A program made the position numbers and the translations under genes. The notes beneath the pieces are model-generated. The model saw only the letters and a program-made list of their open reading frames with translations, was not told the origin of the DNA and searched no databases. From assembly GCF_028198145.1 (NCBI RefSeq), contig NZ_CP116338.1, positions 2,604,001-2,668,000 on the forward strand: a DNA stretch of 64,000 nucleotides, in the 5' to 3' direction. This document shows, in pieces, positions 26,318-34,349 of the stretch. The stretch comes from Microbacterium sp. nov. GSS16. GTDB lineage: Bacteria; Actinomycetota; Actinomycetes; Actinomycetales; Microbacteriaceae. Numbering within the stretch: the first letter of the stretch is position 1; each line of letters opens with the position of its first letter.

Positions 26318-28338
26318 GGAATCGGTGGCGGACTGCGACCGCGGTCCTGCTCGGTGTTCTGATGGGCGCGCTCTCGCTGAGCATGGCGTCCGCGACCGAT
26401 CCCGGTGAGCTCGACGGGCAGATCACCGACCGCAGCGGTGTGATCTCCGCCTCCGATCGGGCGGATGCCGAGGCGACCCTCGACAGGCTGCGCGAAGAGG
26501 CGGGCATCGACCTCTTCTTCGTCATGGTGCCGCAGTACACGTCGCCGGCCGATCCTGCCGCGTGGACGACGCAGACGGCGCAGGGCAACGGGTTCAGCGA
26601 CACCCAGTACCTCATCTCGGTCTCGACCGAGGGTCGCAATTACACGATGTACCGCCCGGACCGGGGCGAGATGAGCGTCGAGCAGCGCGACGAGATCCTC
26701 GCCGCCATGCGACCGGATCTGTCGGAGAGCGACTTCAGCCGCGCCGTGGTCGCGGGCGCGGACCGGGCGTACGACATCTACGTGCTCGAGCCGCAGCGAG
26801 CGGCAGAGCAGCAGCAGCGCGCTGCGGAGATCGCCGCACGCACAGCGATCATCGTCGGCATCGTCGTCGTGGTCGTCGTCGTGATCGTCGTGATCGTGCT
26901 GCTCGTGCGCCGTGCCCGCAGGCGGGCGGCGCAGCAGGCCGTGCGGCAGGCGCAGCTGGCCGAGCTCGGCAGGCAGGCGAACATCGCGCTGGTGCGCACC
27001 GACGACCTCGTGCGCACCAGCGAACAGGAGATGGAGTACGCGCGTGCGCAGTTCGGCGACGAGGTGATCGGCCCGTTCGTGACGGCCCTGCAGACCTCGC
27101 GCACCAACCTCGACCAGGCGTTCTCGCTGCAGCAGAAGCTCGACGACGAGGTTCCCGACACCGACGAGCAGCGCATCGAGTGGAACCAGCGCATCCTGCA
27201 GCTGTGCTCGGACTCGACGCAGGTGCTCGAAGAGCGCAAGGCCGAGTTCGACGAGCTGCGCGAGCTCGAGCAGAACGCCCCCGCCGCGCTCGAGAACGTG
27301 CGCCGTCTGCGCGCCGCCGCCGGCGCCGAGATCGAGCGGGCCGATCGCATCCTCGACGACCTCGCCGCCGTCTATGCGCCCTCAGCGATCTCCCCTGTGG
27401 TCGGCAACACCGCCGAAGCCCGCTCTCGCATGACATTCACCGACGAGCGCATTCGGGAGGCCGATGCGCTGATCGCCGAGGGCGAGACCGGCGACGCCGC
27501 CGTCGCCGTCCGCGCGGCGGAGGGCGCCGTGCAGCAGGCCACTCAGCTCGAGGACGCGGTCGAGAAGCTGCAGAGCGATCTGCAGGCCGCCGACGAACGA
27601 GCCGCCGCGCTCATCTCCGAGCTGAACGCCGATGTGCAGACGGCCCGTTCCCTCCCCGACTCGCAGGGCGGCATCGCTCAGGCGGTGGCGGCCACGCTGC
27701 AGGGCATCCAGCGCGCTCAGGCGATGCTCGGACCCTCCGGGCGGGAGCCTCTCGACGCCCTTCGGCTTCTGGAAGCCGCCAACACGTCGATCGACGCCGT
27801 CATCCAGCACGGCCGCGACGAGCAAGCCAGGATCGCACGCGCACTCAGCATGCTCGCCGATGCGGTGCGCCGCGCCGAGATGCAGATCTCCACTGCGGAG
27901 AGCTACATCCTCAACCGCCGTGGTTCGATCGCATCGACCGCGCGCACCCGTCTCGCCGAAGCACGGGCGACGCTCGAGCAGGCTCAATCACTCGCTCAGA
28001 CCGACCCGGTCGCGGCGCTCTCGCTCGCCCAGCGGGCGGACGCCCTGGCGTCGGAGGCCATCCGGATCGCACAGAGCGACTACTCCGGGTTCAGCGGCGG
28101 CGGCGGTCGCGGCGGTGACACCCTCGGCGCTCTGCTCGGCGGCATCCTCATCGGCCAGGCCACCGGCGGTCATCACGGCGGCGGCTGGGGCGGCGGCTGG
28201 GGCTCCGGCGGAGGCGGCTGGAGCGGCGGCGGCAGCAGCGGCGGCGGAGGCTTCTTCGGCGGCGGAGGCGGCGGAGGCTTCTCGGTCGGCGGCTTCGGCG
28301 GCAGCTCCGGCAGCAGCGGAGGCGGAGGCGCGTTCTGA
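26314..28338 (+). CDS. TPM-domain membrane protein with coiled coils and Gly-rich tail
   Basis: 674 residues. Signal peptide (1-27), extracytoplasmic TPM domain (about 28-155; TLP18.3/Psb32/MOLO-1 fold, LDGQITDRSGVISASDRADAEATL), one transmembrane helix made largely of Val/Ile (about 172-196), a long Ala/Glu/Arg-rich helical region probably forming coiled coils (about 200-590), and a Gly/Ser-rich C-terminus. TPM proteins are linked to membrane maintenance. A PspA-like gene follows by 73 nt, so the two probably act together in envelope stress. Confidence 0.85.
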   Translation: MRNRWRTATAVLLGVLMGALSLSMASATDPGELDGQITDRSGVISASDRADAEATLDRLREEAGIDLFFVMVPQYTSPADPAAWTTQTAQGNGFSDTQYLISVSTEGRNYTMYRPDRGEMSVEQRDEILAAMRPDLSESDFSRAVVAGADRAYDIYVLEPQRAAEQQQRAAEIAARTAIIVGIVVVVVVVIVVIVLLVRRARRRAAQQAVRQAQLAELGRQANIALVRTDDLVRTSEQEMEYARAQFGDEVIGPFVTALQTSRTNLDQAFSLQQKLDDEVPDTDEQRIEWNQRILQLCSDSTQVLEERKAEFDELRELEQNAPAALENVRRLRAAAGAEIERADRILDDLAAVYAPSAISPVVGNTAEARSRMTFTDERIREADALIAEGETGDAAVAVRAAEGAVQQATQLEDAVEKLQSDLQAADERAAALISELNADVQTARSLPDSQGGIAQAVAATLQGIQRAQAMLGPSGREPLDALRLLEAANTSIDAVIQHGRDEQARIARALSMLADAVRRAEMQISTAESYILNRRGSIASTARTRLAEARATLEQAQSLAQTDPVAALSLAQRADALASEAIRIAQSDYSGFSGGGGRGGDTLGALLGGILIGQATGGHHGGGWGGGWGSGGGGWSGGGSSGGGGFFGGGGGGGFSVGGFGGSSGSSGGGGAF

Positions 28339-28411
28339 CGTCGACGCCGGGCCTATCACGATCTGACACGACCATCGACCACGACAACCTGAGAACAGCA
28401 AAGGAATGAAC

Positions 28412-29152
28412 ATGGCCAAGGAATCCATCTTCGGGCGCATCTCGACCCTCGTCCGCGCGAACATCAACTCGCTCCTCGACCAGGCCGAGGATCCGCAGAA
28501 GATGATCGACCAGCTCGTCCGCGATTACACCAACAACATCGCCGACGCGGAGTCGGCGATCGCCGAGACCATCGGCAATCTGCGCCTGCTCGAGCGCGAC
28601 CACGAAGAGGACGTCCGCGCCGCACGCGAGTGGGGCAACAAGGCACTCGCCGCCAGCCGCAAGGCAGACGAGCTGCGCTCGGCCGGCAACACGACCGACG
28701 CCGACAAGTTCGACAGCCTCGCCAAGATCGCCCTGCAGCGTCAGATCGGCGAAGAGCGCGAGGCACAGGCGGCCGAGCCGCAGATCGCGGCGCAGACCGA
28801 GATCGTCGAGAAGCTCAAGGGCGGGCTGAACGGCATGAAGGAGAAGCTCGGCCAGCTCAAGACGAAGCGCAGCGAGCTGCTCGCCCGGGCGAAGGTCGCC
28901 GAGGCGCAGACCAAGGTGCAGGATGCCATCGGCTCGATCAACGTGCTCGACCCGACCAGCGAGCTCGGTCGTTTCGAAGACAAGATCCGCCGTCAGGAGG
29001 CCCTCGCCCAGGGCAAGGCCGAGATCGCGGCCTCCTCGCTCGACGCGCAGTTCGAGAGCCTCGAGGACCTCGGCGAGCTGACCGAGGTCGAGGCCCGCCT
29101 CGCCGAGCTCAAGTCCGGCGGCACCTCGCGTGCCGCCCTCGAAGCAGAGTGA
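28412..29152 (+). CDS. pspA: PspA/IM30 family membrane-remodelling protein
   Basis: 246 residues, almost entirely helical and charged, the ESCRT-III-like PspA/Vipp1 fold: N-terminal amphipathic segment SIFGRISTLVRANINSLLDQAEDPQKMIDQLVRDY, central coiled coil, and a C-terminal part (EAQFESLEDLGELTEVEARLAEL-like). It coats and repairs damaged membranes. ATG at 28412 is preferred to the ATG at 28406 because AAAGG then has a 7-nt spacing. Followed by a strong hairpin terminator. Confidence 0.92.
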   Translation: MAKESIFGRISTLVRANINSLLDQAEDPQKMIDQLVRDYTNNIADAESAIAETIGNLRLLERDHEEDVRAAREWGNKALAASRKADELRSAGNTTDADKFDSLAKIALQRQIGEEREAQAAEPQIAAQTEIVEKLKGGLNGMKEKLGQLKTKRSELLARAKVAEAQTKVQDAIGSINVLDPTSELGRFEDKIRRQEALAQGKAEIAASSLDAQFESLEDLGELTEVEARLAELKSGGTSRAALEAE

Positions 29153-29156
29153 TTCC

Positions 29157-29190
29157 GAGGGGTGGATGCCGTGCGCGGCATCCACCCCTC
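29157..29190 (+). terminator. hairpin terminator after pspA
   Basis: 14-bp perfect stem with a 6-nt loop (arms 29157-29170 and 29177-29190), 5 nt after the pspA stop and followed by CTTCT; it ends the TPM-pspA unit. Confidence 0.75.
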
Positions 29191-29210
29191 CTTCTCCCCC
29201 CGGAGAGACC

Positions 29211-30017
29211 ATGACCCGTTTCCTGATCGTGCCTCAGTGGCAGGGCTCGCCGTCGGCCCGCGCCATGCTGCTCACCGACGGCGCCGCCGCGATCGCCGGC
29301 GATCTGCCGCGCCGTGATACGACGATGCTCGACGTGCCGCTGGAGGCCGGCGACTCTCTCGGCACCGGCATCCGGCGGCTGAGCGCTCTGCTGCGCACTC
29401 GTGAACTCGTCACCGAGCGCATCGCCGGCACGAGCGAGCCGACCGTGGTGGTCGGCGGCGACTGCAGCGTGAGCGTCTTCGCCCTCTCGGCGATCGACAC
29501 CTCGGAGCTCGCCGTGCTCTGGTGCGACGCGCACCCCGACCTGAACGACGCGTCCACCTCGCCGTCCGGAGCGTTCGCCGGGATGGCGCTGCGCGCGGTG
29601 ATGGGCGAGGGCGAGCCGCAGCTCGCCCTGTCACCCGGGGTGCCCGCCGAGCGGATCGTTCTGCTGGGCTCGCGCTCCATAGACGACACCGAACGGGATG
29701 CCCTGGAGCGGGTCAGCGTGCTCTCCTCCGACAGCCTGGCAGATGCCAGCGCCGTGGCCGCAGCGGTGCGTGCGACGGGTGCGAGTCGGGTGTGGGTGCA
29801 CATCGACGTCGACGTGCTCGATCCTGCGGAGTTCGAGGGCGTCTCCGAAGCCGCGCCCTTCGGGGTGAGCGCGACTGATCTCGCCGCCGCGCTGAGGCGC
29901 CTTCGCGAGGAGGTGCCGCTGGCCGGCGCGACCATCGCCGGTTTCGCGCCCCGCAGCCCGGCGGATGCCGTGCTCGACCTCGGCGCGATTCTTCGTCTGA
30001 TCGGCGCCGTGGCATGA
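29211..30017 (+). CDS. arginase/agmatinase-fold (ureohydrolase) family protein
   Basis: 268 residues. Metal-ligand motifs of the ureohydrolase fold are in order: GGDCS (usual GGDHS, so one His ligand is Cys), WCDAHPDLND, and HIDVDVLDPAEFEG. This Cys variant is known in divergent actinobacterial members, so the substrate may not be arginine; formiminoglutamate or another guanidine is possible. ATG at 29211 with GGAGAG upstream. Its stop overlaps the next gene (ATGA). Confidence 0.8.
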   Translation: MTRFLIVPQWQGSPSARAMLLTDGAAAIAGDLPRRDTTMLDVPLEAGDSLGTGIRRLSALLRTRELVTERIAGTSEPTVVVGGDCSVSVFALSAIDTSELAVLWCDAHPDLNDASTSPSGAFAGMALRAVMGEGEPQLALSPGVPAERIVLLGSRSIDDTERDALERVSVLSSDSLADASAVAAAVRATGASRVWVHIDVDVLDPAEFEGVSEAAPFGVSATDLAAALRRLREEVPLAGATIAGFAPRSPADAVLDLGAILRLIGAVA

Positions 30018-30478
30018 CGGCCGAGTGGCGGGCCCACGCAGCGCGCGCGCTCGCGCGCGGACGCCGCGTCGACAGGATCCTGCCTTCGGTGCTGCTCGAC
30101 TCGCCGATCAGCAGCCTGGGCTATGCCTGGGGCACCGCCGTCGGCTGGGTATGGGGTTCGCTGTGGAGCACGGGGAGAGTGCAGCATCGAGAAGGACTCT
30201 GGGTCTTCCAGGGGCTGCCCGCGTGGGCATTCGCGCGCGGTGGAGTCTGCGTGGGCGGATGCTTCCTCACCGGCGACCGTGGTCCGTCAGACGCCGTGCT
30301 CAGGCACGAAGCCGTCCACAAGCGCCAGTGGCGCCGATACGGGTTCCTGATGCCCGTGCTGTATCTGCTCGCGGGACGGGATCCGCTTCGCAACTGGTTC
30401 GAGGTCGAAGCGGGCTTGGAGGACGGCGGTTACGTGCCGCGGTCGCGGCGAGTCGGTCAGTCGGACGTGAGACCGTAA
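30014..30478 (+). CDS. small membrane-associated protein with HExxH-like motif
   Basis: 154 residues, unrecognised family. A hydrophobic, Trp-rich central segment (SSLGYAWGTAVGWVWGSLW) and AFARGGVCVGGCFLTG are followed by RHEAVHKRQWRRYG, an H-E-x-x-H pattern that could bind zinc as in small metallopeptidases, then MPVLYLLAG and a C-terminal FEVEAGLEDGGY. I infer a possible membrane protease-like protein, but the glutamate/histidine third ligand is not certain. It overlaps the arginase-fold gene by 4 nt and, at its 3' end, the convergent SIP-like gene by 22 nt. Confidence 0.7.
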   Translation: MTAEWRAHAARALARGRRVDRILPSVLLDSPISSLGYAWGTAVGWVWGSLWSTGRVQHREGLWVFQGLPAWAFARGGVCVGGCFLTGDRGPSDAVLRHEAVHKRQWRRYGFLMPVLYLLAGRDPLRNWFEVEAGLEDGGYVPRSRRVGQSDVRP

Positions 30479-30918
30479 CGGGACGGAGCGTGGATCGCCT
30501 CCGCCGGCACGGTTCCCGCATTCGTCAGGTGGTCGACGATGTCGGCGGTGCTCAGCCAGCCGCCGAGCAGAATGACCTCGGTGCCCAGGCCGGCGCCGGA
30601 TTCGTCGCAGAGCATCTCGTCCGCCCAGGCGATCGCGGCCCGGCTGAGCGCCGCCCCCGTCGCGCGCGGCTGCAGGCCCCGACGCGAGCGGGGCAGCCAG
30701 GTCACGGTCATCCGCGGCGGCGCCGAGATGATGCCGATGTCGCCGGCATCGGGCACCTCGATGAAGACGCGGCCGACGGCGCACATGGGCAGCGTGGCGA
30801 GGGCGAGCTCGAGATCGGCGAGCGAGTGCTCGTCAGCCGTGATCAGGTGCTGCACCTGCGGTCGGCGGGACGCTCGGCGTGCGGCGCGGCCGGCTGCGTA
30901 CGTCTGAGTGGTGCCCAT
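30457..30918 (-). CDS. SIP-like siderophore-interacting protein C-terminal domain protein
   Basis: 153 residues. Matches only the NAD(P)H-binding half of siderophore-interacting (SIP) ferric reductases: QHLITADEHSLADLELALATLPMCAVGRVFIEVPDAGD, VTWLPRSRRG and the GGWLSTADIVDHL end. The FAD-binding N-terminal domain is absent; such short SIP-domain proteins occur in related bacteria. An iron box (30942-30960) overlies its promoter, so expression is probably induced by iron limitation through a DtxR/IdeR repressor. Confidence 0.78.
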   Translation of the reverse strand: MGTTQTYAAGRAARRASRRPQVQHLITADEHSLADLELALATLPMCAVGRVFIEVPDAGDIGIISAPPRMTVTWLPRSRRGLQPRATGAALSRAAIAWADEMLCDESGAGLGTEVILLGGWLSTADIVDHLTNAGTVPAEAIHAPSRYGLTSD

Positions 30919-30941
30919 GATGACTTCACTCTACCACCTAT

Positions 30942-30960
30942 GTAGGGTTGCCTAACCTCA
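30942..30960 (-). promoter_or_regulatory. DtxR/IdeR-type iron box upstream of the SIP-like gene
   Basis: Minus strand TGAGGTTAGGCAACCCTAC matches 15 of 19 positions of the consensus TTAGGTTAGGCTAACCTAA as I recall it. It sits 24 nt before the start codon and just upstream of a TAGAGT -10 box (30928-30933), the usual repressing position. Confidence 0.75.
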
Positions 30961-30985
30961 TTCGACCGCGCACCGACGGGCGCGA

Positions 30986-31690
30986 TCAGACGAGCAGTGC
31001 CTCCGCCAGCGCATGGAGCTCGGCGTCGGCCATCCCGGCGTCGCGCAGGAACGCGGCCACCGATCCATAGCGGTCGTCGATGTCGGCCAGAAGCGACGCC
31101 ATCACGGGAGCGGGTGACTCGGTCGCAAGCTGCACGGCGTTCGTGGCGTCGGGCAGGTGCGCGCGCAGGTACTGCACGATCGCGCGGTTCCGCTCCGGCG
31201 GCAGCTGCGACGCGGTGAGCGCGTAGTCGGCGACCACGGCATCCCGATCTGCCCCGACCGCACTGAGCGCGAGAGCAACCGTGACACCGGTGCGGTCCTT
31301 CCCCACCGTGCAGTGCACGAGTGTCGGCTCGCCTGCCGCGATGATGCGAACCGCGTCCACCAGCCTCGGTGCGGACTCGTCCACGAGATGACGATACATC
31401 GCGGTCAGATCCATATTGAGCGTGAAGAACGAGCCGACCGATCCGAGGAACAGCGGGATCCGCGTGATCGGGACGCCGCTGAGAGCGGACGGCTCCCGCT
31501 CCACCTCGGCGTCGTCTCGGAGATCGACCACGTGCCGCACGCGGTCGGCGAGCAGCGCACCACCCTCGGGCGTGAGGTCTGCGAGGTGACCGGAGCGCAG
31601 CAGCACTCCGGAGCGCACCCGCGCGGAGCCGGCGCGGATGCCTCCGACGTCACGGAGATTCGCGACACCGCCGACGCTGAGCACACTCAT
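30986..31690 (-). CDS. PtpB-type tyrosine/lipid phosphatase
   Basis: 234 residues. The P-loop HCTVGKDRTG (near residue 121) is that of the mycobacterial PtpB (Rv0153c) family, with ANLRDVGG near the N-terminus and the helical lid region. Members dephosphorylate phosphotyrosine or phosphoinositides; substrate here unknown. ATG at 31690 overlaps the stop of a 10-residue upstream ORF (31687-31719). Confidence 0.88.
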   Translation of the reverse strand: MSVLSVGGVANLRDVGGIRAGSARVRSGVLLRSGHLADLTPEGGALLADRVRHVVDLRDDAEVEREPSALSGVPITRIPLFLGSVGSFFTLNMDLTAMYRHLVDESAPRLVDAVRIIAAGEPTLVHCTVGKDRTGVTVALALSAVGADRDAVVADYALTASQLPPERNRAIVQYLRAHLPDATNAVQLATESPAPVMASLLADIDDRYGSVAAFLRDAGMADAELHALAEALLV

Positions 31691-31719
31691 GCTCGCACTC
31701 GGATCAGACGCGGGGACAT
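31687..31719 (-). CDS. possible leaderless 10-residue leader peptide (MSPRLIRVRA)
   Basis: ATG at 31719 lies 6 nt after a TAGGGT box (31726-31731) and opens an 11-codon frame whose TGA overlaps the ATG of the phosphatase gene (ATGA). The phosphatase start has only a weak ribosome site, so coupling would help it. Same geometry as the leader ORFs before atpB, the TPM gene and the MFS gene. Confidence 0.4.
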   Translation of the reverse strand: MSPRLIRVRA

Positions 31720-31725
31720 GCCTCC

Positions 31726-31731
31726 ACCCTA
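31726..31731 (-). promoter_or_regulatory. -10 box (TAGGGT) of the phosphatase leader ORF
   Basis: Minus-strand TAGGGT with a 6-nt gap to ATG 31719. It lies at the edge of an AT-richer 150-nt gap that separates the phosphatase from the divergent hydrolase. Confidence 0.45.
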
Positions 31732-31878
31732 CGCGCCATAGGGCGCGTCAAACGAAACACCTGAAATGCAGATAGACAAGCCTCGAGGAGAATATCTGAG
31801 CAATATACGAAGTATGGCACGCAAAAGTCGTGCAGACTGATCCCGCATTTCTCGCTGCACCCGCCGCAAGAGCAGAAT

Positions 31879-32790
31879 ATGGCCGTGGTTGAAGACATCA
31901 GCGAGTTCGGCTACCTGCCCCAGCAGGCGCAGGCCCTGGGCACCGACCTGCCCCGCGCCGAGCGTATCGCCATAACCCTCCCCGACAGTCGCGCGCTCAG
32001 CGCGCTGCGCTTCGGCGACGGCGACCCCGAGGTGACGCTGCTGCACGGTGCCGGTCTCAACGCCCACACGTGGGACGTTGTCGCGCTGCTGCTCGGCCGT
32101 CCGGCCATCGCGATCGATCTCGCCGGTCACGGTGATTCCTCTTGGCGCGACGACCTGGACTACTCCCCCGCCGTGCTCGCCGCCGACGTCGCGCGCGCTC
32201 TCGCGACCTGGGCGCCGCGCCCGCAGATCCTCGTCGGCCACTCCCTCGGCGGGCTCACGGCACAGATCGTCGCGTCCGAGCATCCGGAACTGGTTCGCGA
32301 GCTGATTCTGGTCGACATCGTGCCCGGCCTCGACACCGACGCGGCTCCGTCGGTGCTGCGCGAGTTCTACGCGGTCACCGACTTCGCCTCGCCCGATGAG
32401 GCGGTCGACCGCGCACAGGCGTTCGGCTTCGGCGGGAGTCGAGCCGACACCGAGCGCGGCGTCTTCTTCAACACGCGCGTGCGCGACGACGGCCGCGTCG
32501 AATGGAAGCACCACTTCGCGCACATCATCGCGTCGGCCTTCGACTCGCTGAAGACGGAGCGCACCGCGCCAGGGGCCGCACCGTGGGCGCAGCTCAGCGC
32601 CATGGACGCCCCGGTCACGCTGGTGCGCGGTGAGCGCGGCTTCCTGCAGGATGCCGACGTCGCCGCGTTCACCGAGCACCTTCCCACCGCCGCTGTCATC
32701 ACCGTCGACGCCGGACACAACGTCCAGGAGACGGCCCCCGACTCCCTCGCCGCCATCGTGACCGGCGCGCTGACCCGCGGGACGCGCTGA
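31879..32790 (+). CDS. alpha/beta-fold hydrolase
   Basis: 303 residues. Typical alpha/beta hydrolase: oxyanion loop LLHGAGLNAHTWD, nucleophile elbow GHSLGG (Ser near residue 115), and a C-terminal catalytic His in VDAGHNVQE. Substrate unknown. ATG at 31879; an in-frame GTG at 31885 lies 6 nt after CAGAAT and may be the true leaderless start. It precedes the peptide importer operon by 32 nt, suggesting it processes an imported ester or amide. Confidence 0.85.
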   Translation: MAVVEDISEFGYLPQQAQALGTDLPRAERIAITLPDSRALSALRFGDGDPEVTLLHGAGLNAHTWDVVALLLGRPAIAIDLAGHGDSSWRDDLDYSPAVLAADVARALATWAPRPQILVGHSLGGLTAQIVASEHPELVRELILVDIVPGLDTDAAPSVLREFYAVTDFASPDEAVDRAQAFGFGGSRADTERGVFFNTRVRDDGRVEWKHHFAHIIASAFDSLKTERTAPGAAPWAQLSAMDAPVTLVRGERGFLQDADVAAFTEHLPTAAVITVDAGHNVQETAPDSLAAIVTGALTRGTR

Positions 32791-32822
32791 TCGCGCGCCG
32801 CACCCCTTCGAGAGGACGACCC

Positions 32823-34349
32823 TTGTCTGCTTCCCCCGCCCGGCGCTCCGCCGGATTCGCCGCCCTCGGCCTGCTCGCCGCCGGCGCGATCGCGCTCAGC
32901 GCCTGCGCCCCGGCCGCCGAGCCCACGCCGACGGCGTCCGCTGCGGTCGACCCCGATGCGACCCTCACCGTCGGACTCGTCCTCGAGCCCACCAATCTCG
33001 ACATCCGGCACACCAGCGGCGCCGCTCTCGAACAGGTGCTGGTCGACAACATCTACGAGGGGCTCGTCACCCGCACGCAGGACAACGGGATCGAAGAGCG
33101 TCTGGCGAGTGCGTACGAGGTGTCGGCGGACGGACTGACCTACGAGTTCACGCTCAATGAGGGCGTCACCTTCCACGACGGCACTCCGCTCACGTCGGCC
33201 GATGTCGTCGCCTCGTACGAGACCGTCAGGACGGATGCCAGTGTGCAGGGCAACGCGGAGTTCGCCGGCGTCACCTCGATCGCAGCTCCCGACCCCCAGA
33301 CGGTGACGATCACCCTCACTCAGCCCGACCAGAACTTCCTCTTCACCCTCACCGGGCCCGCCGGACTGGTGTTCAAGAACGGTGACACCACCGACCTGAA
33401 GACCGATGAGAACGGCACGGGCCCGTTCGTGCTCGATCGCTGGGCGAAGGGCAGCGCCATCACCTTCGACAGGTACGACGAGTACTGGGGAGAGAAGGCC
33501 ACGATCGGAGAGGTGGTGTTCGAGTACATCCCCGACTTCACCGCCGGAGTGAACGCGGCGCTCGACGGCACGCTCGACGTGCTCACCGCCGTCGACCCGA
33601 ACCTCGTCTCCCAGCTCGAGGACACCGGCGACTTCACCATCACGAGCGGCCGCACCACCGACAAGGCGACCCTCGCCTTCAACAACCGAAAGGCCCCCCT
33701 CGACGACGTCCGGGTGCGCGAGGCACTGCGTCTCGCCGTCGACCACGAGGCGCTCGTCGAGGCGATCGGCGCCGGCCAGACGCTGTACGGTCCGATTCCC
33801 GAGCTCGACCCCGGTCACGAGGATCTCAGCGACGTCGCGCCCTACGACCCGGCGAAGGCGAAGAAGCTGCTGAAGGAGGCCGGTCACGAAGAGCTGGATC
33901 TCACCCTCACCATCCCGTCGTTCTACGGCACGACCGCGGCTCAGGTGCTGGTGTCGGACTACGCCAAGGTGGGCGTCTCACTCGAGGTCAAGCGCGTGGA
34001 GTTCCCCACCTGGCTCGACGACGTCTACACGAACCACGACTACGAGCTCAGCTTCGTGCTGCACGTCGAACCGCGCGATTTCGTGAACTTCGCCAATCCC
34101 GACTACTACTTCGGCTACGACAACGCCGAGGTGCAGAAGCTGTACGCCCAGTCGCAGACCGAGATCGACCCGAAGAAGTCGGCCGACCTGCTGAAGAAGG
34201 CCGCACGCATCGTCTCCGAGGATCACGCGGCGGACTGGCTGTACAACGGCGCCACGCTCACCGCGCACACCGCGGCGGTCGCCGGCTTCCCGACCGACTC
34301 GATCAACTCGCGCATCGATCTCGCCGGCGTGACGAAGTCCGCGGAGTGA
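32823..34349 (+). CDS. peptide/nickel-type ABC transporter substrate-binding lipoprotein
   Basis: 508 residues, family-5 solute-binding protein (DppA/OppA/NikA). Signal peptide with lipobox ALSAC (Cys near residue 28); then VDNIYEGLVTR, the FHDGTPLTSADVVASYE signature and KLLKEAGH. Captures short peptides or similar solutes outside the membrane. TTG start at 32823 behind GAGAGGA. Its stop overlaps the first permease start by 4 nt (GTGA). Confidence 0.93.
   Translation: MSASPARRSAGFAALGLLAAGAIALSACAPAAEPTPTASAAVDPDATLTVGLVLEPTNLDIRHTSGAALEQVLVDNIYEGLVTRTQDNGIEERLASAYEVSADGLTYEFTLNEGVTFHDGTPLTSADVVASYETVRTDASVQGNAEFAGVTSIAAPDPQTVTITLTQPDQNFLFTLTGPAGLVFKNGDTTDLKTDENGTGPFVLDRWAKGSAITFDRYDEYWGEKATIGEVVFEYIPDFTAGVNAALDGTLDVLTAVDPNLVSQLEDTGDFTITSGRTTDKATLAFNNRKAPLDDVRVREALRLAVDHEALVEAIGAGQTLYGPIPELDPGHEDLSDVAPYDPAKAKKLLKEAGHEELDLTLTIPSFYGTTAAQVLVSDYAKVGVSLEVKRVEFPTWLDDVYTNHDYELSFVLHVEPRDFVNFANPDYYFGYDNAEVQKLYAQSQTEIDPKKSADLLKKAARIVSEDHAADWLYNGATLTAHTAAVAGFPTDSINSRIDLAGVTKSAE

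Noticed and set aside
31741..31878. Small RNA or regulatory element in the AT-richer gap between the phosphatase and the hydrolase
   Set aside because: Only a weak 5-bp hairpin (31817-31833) is visible; no promoter-terminator pair could be defined.
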